A stretch of 64,000 nt of DNA from Skermanella pratensis. GTDB taxonomy: Bacteria > Pseudomonadota > Alphaproteobacteria > Azospirillales > Azospirillaceae. The notes under the pieces were generated by a model. The model did not search any database and was not told where the DNA came from. It was given only the letters and a program-made list of their open reading frames with translations. Location of the stretch: contig NZ_CP030265.1 of assembly GCF_008843145.1 (NCBI RefSeq), positions 587,001 through 651,000 on the forward strand. The letters run 5' to 3'. A program made the position numbers and the translations under genes. Shown piece by piece: positions 30,553-40,880 of the stretch; position 1 is the stretch's first letter, and each line of letters opens with the position of its first letter.

Positions 30553-31599
30553 TCACTTCATCAGGGCATCCGGCAGAGGGCCGGCTCCCCGGCGGGTCGG
30601 AAGGTTCAGGGGCCGGGCGCGCCGGGTCAGGACTCCCGCGACGGACCAGTCGATGGCGCGCGCCACGCCCGCGGCCGACAGCCGGCGCCGGGCCTGGACC
30701 GCGCGCCGGCCGGCCATGACCGGACCGATATGGCGGACCGCGTCGCGCAGGCCGCGCAGCGTCGGTCCGGCCTGGCCCAGGACCGCGCCCCTGGCCAGCA
30801 GCAGGCCGTTCAAGGCGATGTGGACGGGCAGCAGCCCGACCAGCAGGGGGACCGGCATGTTCTTGACGAACATCCAGATCCGGTTGCGGGTGCTGTGGTA
30901 CGTGGAGAAATCGCCGCGCCGGCCGGTGATCGCCGAGCCGACATGGAGAACCCGTGCGGAGGCGACCTGGACGCAGCGCTCGCCCGCCAGGCGCAGCCGG
31001 AATCCCAGGTCGACATCCTCGCAATAGCAGAAGAACGCCTCGTCGAACCCGCCCGCCGCCAGGAAGGCGTCGCGGCGGTACAGGGCCGCGGCGGCGCAGG
31101 GCGCGAAGACTTCGCCCTCCGGCGGCAGCTCCGATGCCGGCGCGCCGTGATGCCCGCGCCAGACGAGGCCGCTCGCGTGGTAGACGTCGCCGGCGCCGTC
31201 AAGCCGGTCCGGGGATGCGGCGTCCAGTTGCGTCGACCCGAACATCGAGACATCGGGATGCCGGACGGTCGCATCCGCCAGGGCCTCCAGCCATCCCGGC
31301 TCGGGGAAGGCATCCGGGTTGAGCGTCGCGATCCACGGCTCCCGCGTCAGGCCGGCCGCCAGGTTGTTGGCCGCCGCGAAACCGAGATTGGCCCCCGGCC
31401 GGACCAGCCGGACCCGCCGCGCGAGCGGGCCGGACAGGGACTCCAGGAAGGCGGCGGACCCGTCCGTCGAGAGATTGTCCACGACGACGACGTCGCGCGG
31501 CAGCACCGTCTGGGCGGCAAGCGCATCGATGCAGCGGCTCAGCAGAGTCCCGCCGTTATGGTTGACGACGATCACGCAGACGGGAGCTTCGGTCGTCAC
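30553..31599 (-). CDS. Glycosyltransferase family 2
   Basis: GT-A glycosyltransferase of 348 residues with CVIVVNHNGGTLLSRCI, VVVDNLSTDGSA, GANLGFAAANNLAAG, TLNPDAFPEPGW and the catalytic CYCEDVDLGFRLRLAG. The arrangement matches rhamnosyltransferases of the WbbL type, which fits the rfbB/rfbD genes on the other side of the intergenic region. The C-terminal 90 residues contain one hydrophobic stretch (LLVGLLPVHIALNGLLLA), probably a membrane contact. It is the first gene of a two-gene leftward unit. Confidence 0.85.
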   Translation of the reverse strand: MTTEAPVCVIVVNHNGGTLLSRCIDALAAQTVLPRDVVVVDNLSTDGSAAFLESLSGPLARRVRLVRPGANLGFAAANNLAAGLTREPWIATLNPDAFPEPGWLEALADATVRHPDVSMFGSTQLDAASPDRLDGAGDVYHASGLVWRGHHGAPASELPPEGEVFAPCAAAALYRRDAFLAAGGFDEAFFCYCEDVDLGFRLRLAGERCVQVASARVLHVGSAITGRRGDFSTYHSTRNRIWMFVKNMPVPLLVGLLPVHIALNGLLLARGAVLGQAGPTLRGLRDAVRHIGPVMAGRRAVQARRRLSAAGVARAIDWSVAGVLTRRARPLNLPTRRGAGPLPDALMK

Positions 31600-32024
31600 G
31601 GTGAAGGGGCCTCGCTTCCGCCGGTTTTCTGGTCGCGGGAAGAGCTACCACGGAAGTCTTATTCTAAAGGGGTAACGAAGGCCTCAACAACACCAAACTT
31701 CACATAACGATGGGACATCTTCCAGCCGTTGCGACCTGGATGCCGCTCCCTGCTCCGCCCGGTAGCGAATTTATCCCGATATGCGGAGACCTTCCCGTTT
31801 CGAGTGCGCACGCACCCGCAAGGGTGGCAAATCGTAGTTAACGAACAGTTCACACTTTGGTGGTAACTAACCTATGCCTTCCGGCGGAGCGTCCTCCGCC
31901 GAACGTTGGGGACAGGACGATGCCAGCGACGATCCCGGTTTTTTTGCCGCACCGCGTGACCGGTTCTTAATCCCGTCATGACAATCATGGGGAAGCTTCA
32001 CCAACCAGGATCCGGATCCGAGCC
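31600..32024. promoter_or_regulatory. Divergent intergenic region upstream of rfbB
   Basis: About 425 bp, AT-richer than its flanks, with no convincing gene; a 64-codon leftward frame (31659-31853) has no supporting features. It must hold promoters for the GT2 pair and for rfbB-rfbD. TAGTTA at 31835-31840 and TAACTA at 31864-31869 form a short inverted repeat about 155-190 bp upstream of rfbB, a possible operator. Confidence 0.35.
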
Positions 32025-33106
<1,082 letters not shown>

Positions 33107-33110
<4 letters not shown>

Positions 33111-34051
33111 CGAAAACCATGGAAAATACCGCATCCCCCAGGACGCTTCTGGTGTTCGGCCACCACGGGCAGGTCGCGACCGCGCTTCGCGAGGCGGTTC
33201 CGCCCGCCGGCTGGAGCATCCGGACGATCGGCCGCGACGGGGTCGACATCGTCGACCGCGCGGGCGTCGAGCGGATCGTCCGGGAGAGCTGTGCCGCGCT
33301 GGTGATCAATGCCGCGGCCTATACCGCCGTCGACCGCGCCGAGAGCGAGCCCGACCAGGCCTTCGCCGTCAACCGCGACGGCGCCGCCCATGTCGCGCAG
33401 GCCTGCGCCCGGGCCGGCCTGCCGCTGATCCATCTTTCGACCGACTATGTCTTCGACGGCAAGGCGCAAGGCCATGCCTACCGCGAGACCGATCCGGTCA
33501 ACCCGCTCAGCGCCTACGGCGTCAGCAAGGCCGCCGGCGAACAGGCGGTGCGGGCGGCGGGCGCCCGGCACGCGATCGTCCGCACGTCCTGGGTATACGG
33601 CCCGCACGGCCACAATTTCGTCCGGACCATGCTGCGCATGGGCGACGAGCGGCCGGAACTGGGCATCGTGGACGATCAGGTCGGCTGCCCGACCGCGGCT
33701 GCCGACATCGCCGCCGCCCTGATCGCGATGGCGGCCCGCATCCTGTCCGAGCCGGCACCCGCGGAGGCGGGGCTGTTCGGCACCTTCCATTTCACCGGGG
33801 CGGCACGGATGACCTGGTACCGCTTCGCCCGCGAAGTCTTCTCGCTGGCCGCCCGCCACGGGTGCGGCACCCCGGGCCTGCGGCCCATCGCATCGCTGGA
33901 CTATCCCACCCCGGCGGTGCGGCCGGTCAACTCGGTGCTCGACTGTTCCCGCCTGGCGGCGGTCTACGGCATCGCCAGCCCGCCGCTCCGCTCCAGCCTG
34001 GAAACCTGCATCGCCCGCCTGTGCGAAGCCCGGATGGAAGTGGCGGCCTGA
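33107..34051 (+). CDS. rfbD: dTDP-4-dehydrorhamnose reductase
   Basis: Last enzyme of dTDP-L-rhamnose synthesis, reducing the 4-keto group. I use GTG 33107, which overlaps the rfbB stop (GTGA) and lies 10 bases after GGAGG; ATG 33119 is an alternative. The 314-residue protein has [57 protein letters not shown] and [14 protein letters not shown], all RfbD signatures. The C-terminal part carries RPVNSVLD, the usual substrate-side motif. It ends just before a palindromic repeat shared with another convergent junction. Confidence 0.95.
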
Positions 34052-34060
34052 CCGGGTCCG

Positions 34061-34123
34061 GAGAATGCGCGTGCCGCGCACCGTGGCGGCGGAACGCCGC
34101 CCCTCCGCGGGAGCTTCGCCCCG
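34061..34123. repeat. Dispersed palindromic element, copy A
   Basis: GC-rich segment between the convergent rfbD and glucan synthase genes. It contains TGCGCG/CGCGCA and GGCGGC/GCCGCC pairings and can be aligned over its length with 40881-40948 (shared TGCGCGT, CCGCGCACC, GGCGGCGG, GCCCCTCC). It probably belongs to a REP-like family at transcript ends. Confidence 0.6.
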
Positions 34124-34135
34124 GACGCCGGTTCC

Positions 34136-36745
34136 TCAATCGCCCGCTTCGGCCTCGGCGACCTGCGGCGGGGCGTTGCGGCGGCGGCGCAGGCGCAGCG
34201 CCGGCATGACGTTGATCATCGAGGTCGCCAGCGCCGCCAGATAAGGCAGCGACTGCACGGCCAGCAGGCCGGCCCACAGGAAGGCGTCCCGGTTCTCGTG
34301 GCCGAATACCGCCACGATCGCCGCCGCGGCCAGCGACAGGCCCAGCATCAGCCCGATCTCCTCCCGCGCATGCAGCAGCCCCTGGACGATCGCCGGCTGG
34401 TTCTCGCATTTGGGCGTGCGGACGAACGGCCGGCCGGAGGTGAACAGGCCCTGCCAGATCGCCCGCCCGACCGTGTGGGTCAGCGCCATGCCCGCCACCG
34501 CGGCGCCGATCTTCTGGGGCCACGTGCAGCGGACCCGCGCCTCGTAGAGCCACAGGCTGCACACGATCTTGAAGCCGAACACCGACAGGGTCGGGACCAT
34601 GAAGACGGTCGGCGGAAACTCGAAATATTTCGGGAAGGCCAGCAGCCCCAGCGACCAGAACACCGCCGCCGCCGCGAACATCATGTGCGCCGCGTCGGCG
34701 AACCAGGGCAGCCAGCCGGTCAGGAAATGATAGCGCTGGGCCGGCGTCAGCGTGCGGCTGCCCGGCATCATCTCCCGCCAGTGGCGCTTCAGGATCTGCA
34801 CGGCGCCATAGGCCCACCGGAAGCGCTGGGTCTTGTAGGCGGCGAAGCTGTCCGGCACGAGCCCCTGGCCGAAGCTGTCCGGCATGTAGACCGCCTCGTA
34901 TCCGGCCTCGAACAGCCGCAGGCCCAGCTCGGCGTCCTCGGTGATGCACCACTCGCCCCAGCGGCCGACCTCGACCAACGCCGACTTGCGGATCAGCGTC
35001 ATGGTGCCGTGCTGGATGATGGCGTTGCGCTCGTTGCGCTGGATCATGCCGATCTTGAAGAAGCCCTGGTACTCCCAGTTGCACATGGCCTGGAAAGTGT
35101 CGTGGCCCCAGTCGCGATAGTCCTGCGGCGACTGGACGAATCCGACCCGGGCGCGCTGGAAATAGGGCACGGTCGAGGACAGCCAGGCGGGATCGACCTG
35201 ATAGTCGCTGTCGATCACCGCGACGATCTCGGCGTCGGGCGCGGTGTGGTCCAGCCCGAAGTTCAGGGCGCCCGCCTTGTAGCCCGGCCATTTCGGCAGG
35301 TGGAAGAAGCGGAAGCGGTCGCCGAGCTGGTGGCAGAAAGCCTCGACCGGCCGCCACACGGCCTCGTCCCGCGTGTTGTTGTCGATGATCAGCACTTCGA
35401 AGTCGGGATAGTCGAGCTTCGCCAGCGCGTTCAGCGTCTGCATCACCATGTGCGGCGGCTCGTTGTAGCAGGGCACATGGATCGACACCTTGGGCGCGCC
35501 GGGTCCCGGCGCCCCCCGGGCCGGTTCGAAGCGGCGGCGCCAGCGGTCGGTCCAGACCACCTCGGTCAGCTCCAGCCCGTCGAACAGCATCACCGCCAGA
35601 AGCACGACCTGGCAGGCGAGCAGCACCGCCCAGGCGATCTCGGTGGTGACCGCCATGCCGAAGGACATCGCCGAGGCGCCGGTCCAGACCAGGATCGAGG
35701 CGCTCGCCTGGATCAGGGCCGCGTAGAAGAACTGGCCGCTCGGCCTCAGGTCGGATCGGCGGAACACGAACCACAGGGTCGGCAGGAACGCCATGGCGAT
35801 CGCGACGGCGCACAGCACCGGCCAGTCCGGCACCTCCAGGATGCCGCCCGACAGCGGGAACTTGGGCTGCCGCATCGCGTCCCACATGCCCCAGTTGGCG
35901 CCCGCCGTGCCTTCCAGCGTCCGCTTCCACGGCTGGTCGAAGGCTTCCATCACGTAATAGTCCAGCCGCTCGCGCGCGGCGACATTGAAGAAGGTGCGCA
36001 GGAACTTGGCTTGGTTGACCAGCGACGCCTCGGCGCCGCGCCGCCACGGGCCGTCGCTGGGCCAGCCGATCTCGCCGATCAGGATGTGCTTGTTGGGGTA
36101 TTTCGCCCTCAGCTCGTTGTAGCGGAACAGGGCGTACTCGACGGCGCCCTCGGCCGGCACGCCTTCCCAGTAGGGCAGGATATGGACGGTGATGTAGTCC
36201 ACCGCCGCCGCCAGTTCGGGATGGTCCAGCCAGACATGCCACGGCTCGGCGGTCGAGACCGGCACGTCGACCTGCCGCTTGACCCGCTCGATGTTGGCGA
36301 TCTGCTGGGGCACCGTCACGTCGGTGCGCAGGATCGCCTCGTTGCCGACCAGCACGCGGCGGATATTGTCGTGGTGCCGGGTCACGCGGACGAGGCTGGC
36401 GATCTCCGCCTCGTCCACTTCCGGTATGCCCTGGATCCAGGCGCCCTGGGTGACGGTCAGTCCGTGGCGGCGGGCGGCCTGCGGGATCAGGTCGGCGCCG
36501 TTGAGCGAGCTGTAGCTGCGCACGCTCTTCACGTGGCCCGCCAGCGCGGTCAGGTCGCGCTCGATGTCGCCGGGACCGGGATGGCGGCCCTCGATCGGGT
36601 TCTGATTGACCTGATAGGGGCTGAGCGCCACGCCGTTGATCAGGCCGGCCCAGGGCCGCTCGTCCTCGGGCCGGTTGGACAGCGCCCAGGCGCCGAGATT
36701 GCCCAGCATGACGAGCATGAGTACGAGGAACGCGGATATGCGCAT
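34136..36745 (-). CDS. GH17-GT2 fusion, beta-glucan synthase/glucanosyltransferase (NdvB-like)
   Basis: Large membrane enzyme of 869 residues. A short N-terminal helix leads to a periplasmic GH17 domain (about 35-300) with VGNEAI (acid/base Glu136) and IGEIGWPS (nucleophile Glu225). Helices follow, then a cytoplasmic processive GT2 domain: VSIHVPCYNEP at 420-430, DSD at 512-514, TED at 602-604 and QRFRW at 640-644, then more helices. The design matches NdvB-type proteins of Pseudomonas and Bradyrhizobium that make and remodel beta-1,3-linked glucans. Family knowledge suggests a cyclic or branched periplasmic glucan. The leader carries a hairpin ending two bases before the start codon. Confidence 0.9.
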   Translation of the reverse strand: MRISAFLVLMLVMLGNLGAWALSNRPEDERPWAGLINGVALSPYQVNQNPIEGRHPGPGDIERDLTALAGHVKSVRSYSSLNGADLIPQAARRHGLTVTQGAWIQGIPEVDEAEIASLVRVTRHHDNIRRVLVGNEAILRTDVTVPQQIANIERVKRQVDVPVSTAEPWHVWLDHPELAAAVDYITVHILPYWEGVPAEGAVEYALFRYNELRAKYPNKHILIGEIGWPSDGPWRRGAEASLVNQAKFLRTFFNVAARERLDYYVMEAFDQPWKRTLEGTAGANWGMWDAMRQPKFPLSGGILEVPDWPVLCAVAIAMAFLPTLWFVFRRSDLRPSGQFFYAALIQASASILVWTGASAMSFGMAVTTEIAWAVLLACQVVLLAVMLFDGLELTEVVWTDRWRRRFEPARGAPGPGAPKVSIHVPCYNEPPHMVMQTLNALAKLDYPDFEVLIIDNNTRDEAVWRPVEAFCHQLGDRFRFFHLPKWPGYKAGALNFGLDHTAPDAEIVAVIDSDYQVDPAWLSSTVPYFQRARVGFVQSPQDYRDWGHDTFQAMCNWEYQGFFKIGMIQRNERNAIIQHGTMTLIRKSALVEVGRWGEWCITEDAELGLRLFEAGYEAVYMPDSFGQGLVPDSFAAYKTQRFRWAYGAVQILKRHWREMMPGSRTLTPAQRYHFLTGWLPWFADAAHMMFAAAAVFWSLGLLAFPKYFEFPPTVFMVPTLSVFGFKIVCSLWLYEARVRCTWPQKIGAAVAGMALTHTVGRAIWQGLFTSGRPFVRTPKCENQPAIVQGLLHAREEIGLMLGLSLAAAAIVAVFGHENRDAFLWAGLLAVQSLPYLAALATSMINVMPALRLRRRRNAPPQVAEAEAGD

Positions 36746-37122
36746 GTCTTGTCGGCTTTCCGTTATTCTTCTTGCTCGCCGACAAGTGGCGCGGCGCCGC
36801 CATAGGACAGGAATTGTGACCTATTGCACCAGAACGCACGAAACCTCTTGGCATAGGGATCGGATGACGGTCCCGATGCCATCCACCGGCGATGACTCTC
36901 CCTGCGGGAGTCGTCTCCGGCACTGCTCAACTAACGCCAAGCTATAGATTCCACAACGCGCCACGCGGGTGCGATGCGGCATTTTATCTGCTTATAATGT
37001 AACTTAAGCTACAATACGCTCAATATGCTCGTAAACCCGCCCATTCCGTGGGCCATGGGACAAACATGGGCCGGCGCGCGTTATTCCGTTCGACGCAGCG
37101 GGGGAGGGAGAAAAATCCGATC
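36746..37122. promoter_or_regulatory. Divergent intergenic region with leader hairpin of the glucan synthase gene
   Basis: About 377 bp without a gene, AT-rich from 36935 to 37045. Perfect 9-bp inverted repeat, CTTGTCGGC at 36748-36756 and GCCGACAAG at 36778-36786. On the minus strand it forms a stem whose second arm ends two bases before the glucan synthase ATG, with GGAAA at the edge of the loop, so it could mask or expose the ribosome-binding site. The promoter for the HIT gene probably lies in the AT-rich part. Confidence 0.5.
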
Positions 37123-37527
37123 ATGTTCAAGCTTCACGAAAAGCTGGCCGCCGACACCGTGCTGGTGCATCCGCTGACCTTGTGCCAGATGCTCTGCATG
37201 AACAACCGGGTCTGGCCCTGGCTGATCCTGGTGCCGGCGCGGCCCGACGTGACGGAACTGCATCATCTGGGGGCGGCCGACCGCGCCCTGCTGATCGAGG
37301 AGATAGCCTGGGCGTCCGCCCTGCTGGACGGGATGTTCCGGCCGGACAAGCTGAACGTCGCCGCGATCGGCAACGTCGTGCCGCAACTGCATGTCCATGT
37401 GGTGGCGCGGCGGCGCGACGATCCCGCCTGGCCCAACCCGGTATGGGGCAGCGGCATCGCCGAACCCTACGCGCCGTCCGACCTCGATTCCCTGGTGCTC
37501 CGGCTGCGCGACGCGCTGAAGACCTGA
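37123..37527 (+). CDS. HIT family protein
   Basis: Small cytoplasmic nucleotide-binding hydrolase or transferase of 134 residues. ATG 37123 follows GGGAGGGAG and gives the N-terminus MFKLHEKLAADT. The motif is QLHVHVVAR: the central His nucleophile and its neighbour are kept, but the first His of the triad is Gln, as in GalT-like branches and in this small bacterial subfamily (compare DDPAWPNPVWG after it). NNRVWPWLILVPARP lines the nucleotide pocket. It is convergent with the NADH dehydrogenase gene, 19 bp away. Confidence 0.85.
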   Translation: MFKLHEKLAADTVLVHPLTLCQMLCMNNRVWPWLILVPARPDVTELHHLGAADRALLIEEIAWASALLDGMFRPDKLNVAAIGNVVPQLHVHVVARRRDDPAWPNPVWGSGIAEPYAPSDLDSLVLRLRDALKT

Positions 37528-37546
37528 ACCCCGGCCGGCCGCGGCG

Positions 37547-38911
37547 TCACTCCGCCGGGCGCGCCTGCCGGTGGTTCTCCCGCAGGGGGGCCTTGCGCTC
37601 CCCGGTGATCAGCCGGGCGCCCCGCTGGTAGGTCGCATAGGCGACCAGCCACTGCATCGTGACGAGCAGCCGGTTGCGGAAGCCGATCAGCAGATAGACG
37701 TGGACGATTCCCCACAGCAGCCAGGCGACGAAACCCTTCAGCTTCGTCTTGCCGAAGTCGGCGACCGCCGAATTGCGGCCGATGGTCGCCAGGTTGCCGC
37801 GGTTCTTGAACCGGAAGGGCGGCATCGGCCCGCCCTGGGCCAGATGGGGGTGCAGGTGCCTGCCGACATGCTCGCCCTGTTGCTTGGCCACCTGCGCCAG
37901 CCCCGGCAGCGGCTGGCCGTCGTCGTGCATCGCCAGCGCGGTGTCGCCCAGCACGAAGATGTCGGGATGCCCGGGAACGCTGAGGTCGTCCCCCACCTTG
38001 ACCCGGCCCGCCTTGTCGGTCTCCACCTCCAGCCACGTCCCGGCGGGCGAGGCCCTGACGCCGGCGCCCCAGATGATCGTGCCGGCCGGCACGACCCGCC
38101 CCCCGACGGTTACCCCCTCGGCGGTCACGTCCTCGACCGGCGTGTTCATCATCACGGTCACGCCCAGGTCCGTCAGCGCCCGGTGGGCGTACTCCGACAA
38201 CTCGGGCGGGAAGGCCGGCAGCACGCGGGGACCCGCCTCGACCAGGATCACGCGCGCCGTCTCGGGGTTGATGTTGCGGAAGTCGCGGGCCAGCGTGTGG
38301 CGCGACAGTTCGGCGATCGCCCCGGCCATCTCGACGCCGGTCGGACCGGCGCCGACGATCACGGTGGTCATCAGGTTTTGCTGCTTGGCCGGATCGGGGC
38401 AGATCTCCGCCTGCTCGAAAGCCATCAGCACCCGGCCGCGGATCTGGCGGGCGTCCTCGATCGTCTTGAGGCCGGTGGCGAACCGCTCCCACTCGTCATG
38501 GCCGAAATAGCTGTGGGTCGATCCGGTCGCGACGATCAGCCGGTCGTAGGAAACGGTGGAGGCGTCGGCCAGCGCCACCGACCTGGCCTCCTTGTCGATC
38601 GCGACGACCTCGCCCAGCATCACCTCGATGTTGTCGTGGCGGCTGACGATCCGGCGGATCGGCTCGGCGATGTCGGCAGGCGACAGGGCGGCGCTGGCGA
38701 CCTGATAGAGCAGCGGCACGAACAGGTGATAGTTGCGCCGGTCGATCAGGGTGACGTTGACCTGCTTCCCGCCAAGCTCGTTGGCGGCGGCCAATCCTGC
38801 GAAGCCGGCGCCGATGATGACCACGTGCGGGCGTCCCGCCGCGTGGCCGCCATGCCGGTCGGAGGGAGCGGCGGCGAAGGTCGGGTCTGCGGCTTCCTTG
38901 GCGGCGGTCAT
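37547..38911 (-). CDS. Type II NADH:quinone oxidoreductase (NAD(P)/FAD-dependent)
   Basis: Single-subunit, non-proton-pumping NADH dehydrogenase of 454 residues. FAD-binding IIGAGFAGLAAA lies at about residues 32-43, NAD-binding VIVGAGPTGVEMAG near 175, and IFVLGDTALA is the second FAD contact. The C-terminal FVAWLLWGIVHVYLLIGF is a membrane-associating helix typical of NDH-2. I choose ATG 38911, preceded by GAGGACG, over an upstream ATG at 38941. It lies alone on the minus strand between convergent and divergent neighbours. Confidence 0.9.
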   Translation of the reverse strand: MTAAKEAADPTFAAAPSDRHGGHAAGRPHVVIIGAGFAGLAAANELGGKQVNVTLIDRRNYHLFVPLLYQVASAALSPADIAEPIRRIVSRHDNIEVMLGEVVAIDKEARSVALADASTVSYDRLIVATGSTHSYFGHDEWERFATGLKTIEDARQIRGRVLMAFEQAEICPDPAKQQNLMTTVIVGAGPTGVEMAGAIAELSRHTLARDFRNINPETARVILVEAGPRVLPAFPPELSEYAHRALTDLGVTVMMNTPVEDVTAEGVTVGGRVVPAGTIIWGAGVRASPAGTWLEVETDKAGRVKVGDDLSVPGHPDIFVLGDTALAMHDDGQPLPGLAQVAKQQGEHVGRHLHPHLAQGGPMPPFRFKNRGNLATIGRNSAVADFGKTKLKGFVAWLLWGIVHVYLLIGFRNRLLVTMQWLVAYATYQRGARLITGERKAPLRENHRQARPAE

Positions 38912-39075
38912 GGCTTCGTCCTCGCGGCGTTCGGGAACCATGCCCTTGAAAGGGTTCCGATGCGAAAGGGTTCCCAGCCCGCCGCGTGTTCCGCCCCCGG
39001 AAGCACACCAATGGACACCTTGGCATCGGGCCCTATCGGGCCACCTTGTAAAGATAGGAACACGAGGAGGACGGG

Positions 39076-39627
39076 ATGAAGAGATCGCGAAGAATAAAGC
39101 TTACGATGCTCGGCGCCTCGGCTATCGTGCTGACCGCTTGCGAAGAACGCGTCGAAACGCAGGTTTACGAGACGGTCGAGCAATGTCTGGCGAACGTCGA
39201 GGAGCATCCGGACGACTGCCGCCGCAACTTCGAGAGCGCCAGGGCCTCCCACGCCGAAACTGCGCCCCGCTACACGTCGCAGGCCGAATGCGAGGCTGAG
39301 TTCGGCGACGGCAGATGCGAGGCGGGATCCGCCGGCCAGCAGGCCGAGGCCGGCCAGGGGGGATCGTTCTTCATGCCGGTCATGATGGGCTACATGCTGG
39401 GCAACGCCCTGGGGCGGTCCAGCATGGCGGCCCAGCCCCTCTATCGCCCGCTGGTCAACGGGACGCCCGGATCGTTCCGGACGCCGGGCAACGTCGATGT
39501 CGGGTCGGCCGTCGGGCGGACCAGCGTCCGGCCGTCGGCGGTCAACGCCCCCGTCGCGAATGCCGGGCAAGCGATCAGCCGCGGCGGCTTCGGCGCCCGG
39601 GGAGCCGCCACGGCTACCGGCGGCTGA
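39076..39627 (+). CDS. YgiB/DUF1190 family lipoprotein
   Basis: Predicted lipoprotein of 183 residues: basic start, hydrophobic segment, lipobox VLTAC with Cys22. YETVEQCLANVEEHPDDC and YTSQAECEAEFGDGRC have the paired-cysteine DUF1190 pattern, and SFFMPVMMGYMLGNALG precedes a Gly/Ala-rich tail. It precedes a ygiC homologue by 4 bp, the same pairing as ygiB-ygiC in Escherichia coli, whose function is not settled. Confidence 0.85.
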   Translation: MKRSRRIKLTMLGASAIVLTACEERVETQVYETVEQCLANVEEHPDDCRRNFESARASHAETAPRYTSQAECEAEFGDGRCEAGSAGQQAEAGQGGSFFMPVMMGYMLGNALGRSSMAAQPLYRPLVNGTPGSFRTPGNVDVGSAVGRTSVRPSAVNAPVANAGQAISRGGFGARGAATATGG

Positions 39628-39631
39628 TCCC

Positions 39632-40774
39632 GTGGAACGGATCAGCCTCGCCCCCCGGCCCGACTGGCAGGACACGGCCGCCGAGGCGGGCTTCACCTTC
39701 CACTCCGAGAACGGCCCCTACTGGGACGAGGCCGCGGCCTACCGCTTCACCCTGGCGCAGGTCGAGCAGATCGAGGAAGCCACCGAATCGCTGGAGTCGC
39801 TGTGCTACCAGGTCGTCGACCGGGCCGTCGGCGACCCGGCGGTCCTGGAGCGACTCGCCATACCGGATCGCTTCCACGACTTGGTCCGGCGGAGCTGGAC
39901 GGACCGGGAGCGCAATCTCTACGGCCGGTTCGACTTCAGCTATGACGGCGGGACTCCGCCGAAGCTGCTCGAATACAACGCCGACACGCCGACCTCCCTC
40001 TACGAGGCCGCCGTGTTCCAATGGGTGTGGCTGGAGCAGATGATCGGCCGCGGCGCCTTGCCAGAGGGCTCGGACCAGTTCAATTCCCTTCACGAACGGC
40101 TGGTGGAGGCCTGGAAAGGCGTGGGCGTGGTCGGCGACCGCCTGCACTTCGCGGGCGTGATGGCCGCCGAGGAGGACCGCGTCACCGTGGCCTATCTCGC
40201 CGACTGCGCCCGGCAGGCCGGCTTCGCCACCGAGGAGATGGACGTCGCGGAGATCGGGGTGACCACCGCGGGGGATTTCGTCGACCTGCGGGATCGTCCG
40301 ATCAGGACGCTGTTCAAGCTCTACCCCTGGGAGTTCATGGTCCGGGAACAGTACGCGGCCAGCTTGCTCCGCCGGAGTGCCCGGATCGTCGAGCCGGCCT
40401 GGAAGATGGTGCTCTCCAACAAGGGGCTCCTGGCGCTGCTGTGGGAGATGTTTCCCGGTCACCCGAACCTGCTTCCCGCCTTCTTCGACGGGACGGAGCA
40501 CGGTTTGGAGCAGCCATACGTCCGAAAGCCGCTGCTGTCCCGCGAGGGCGCGAACGTCGAGATCGTCGGCATGCTCGACGCGGAGGGCGGGCCCTACGGC
40601 GCCGAGGGGTACGTGGTCCAGCAGTTCGCCCCGCTGCCCTGCTTCGACGGAAACTATCCCGTGATCGGATCCTGGGTGGTCGCCGGCCAGCCCGCCGGCA
40701 TGGGCATCCGGGAGGACACGTCTCCGGTGACCCGCAACACCAGCCGCTTCATCCCGCATTTCATCCAGGGGTGA
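39632..40774 (+). CDS. YgiC-like glutathionylspermidine synthase family protein (ATP-grasp)
   Basis: ATP-grasp ligase of 380 residues, close to the 386 of E. coli YgiC. GTG 39632 follows the ygiB stop after 4 bp. Family elements: RFDFSYDGGTPPKLLEYNADTP with the acidic substrate site, TLFKLYPWEFMVREQ, EPAWKMVLSNKGLLALLW, LLSREGANVEIV and the terminal TRNTSRFIPHF. The glutathionylspermidine synthase label comes from the fold; the actual amine or peptide joined is unknown. The stop codon lies inside a strong palindrome. Confidence 0.85.
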   Translation: MERISLAPRPDWQDTAAEAGFTFHSENGPYWDEAAAYRFTLAQVEQIEEATESLESLCYQVVDRAVGDPAVLERLAIPDRFHDLVRRSWTDRERNLYGRFDFSYDGGTPPKLLEYNADTPTSLYEAAVFQWVWLEQMIGRGALPEGSDQFNSLHERLVEAWKGVGVVGDRLHFAGVMAAEEDRVTVAYLADCARQAGFATEEMDVAEIGVTTAGDFVDLRDRPIRTLFKLYPWEFMVREQYAASLLRRSARIVEPAWKMVLSNKGLLALLWEMFPGHPNLLPAFFDGTEHGLEQPYVRKPLLSREGANVEIVGMLDAEGGPYGAEGYVVQQFAPLPCFDGNYPVIGSWVVAGQPAGMGIREDTSPVTRNTSRFIPHFIQG

Positions 40775-40811
40775 CGCGCCGTCACCCCTGGGTTGGGCCC
40801 GGAGGCCCAAC
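40766..40811. terminator. Two adjacent perfect hairpins after ygiC
   Basis: CAGGGGTGAC (40766-40775) pairs with GTCACCCCTG (40781-40790) around GCGCC, and GTTGGGCC (40792-40799) pairs with GGCCCAAC (40804-40811) around CGGA. The first contains the ygiC stop. They sit between convergent genes, so they could stop transcripts from both sides, although no T tract follows. Confidence 0.65.
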
Positions 40812-40880
40812 GCATCGGTTCGGCTGCTCCGGGCGGATCGACCTGATCGGGCACAGCTCTAGCGTCGGCGCCGGGCCATG

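Noticed and set aside
31659-31853. 64-codon leftward frame upstream of rfbB
   Set aside because: Low-complexity, no start signal, base composition of an intergenic region.
34061-34123. Classic rho-independent terminator
   Set aside because: There is a stem but no T tract, and a related copy occurs elsewhere, so a dispersed repeat is the better description.
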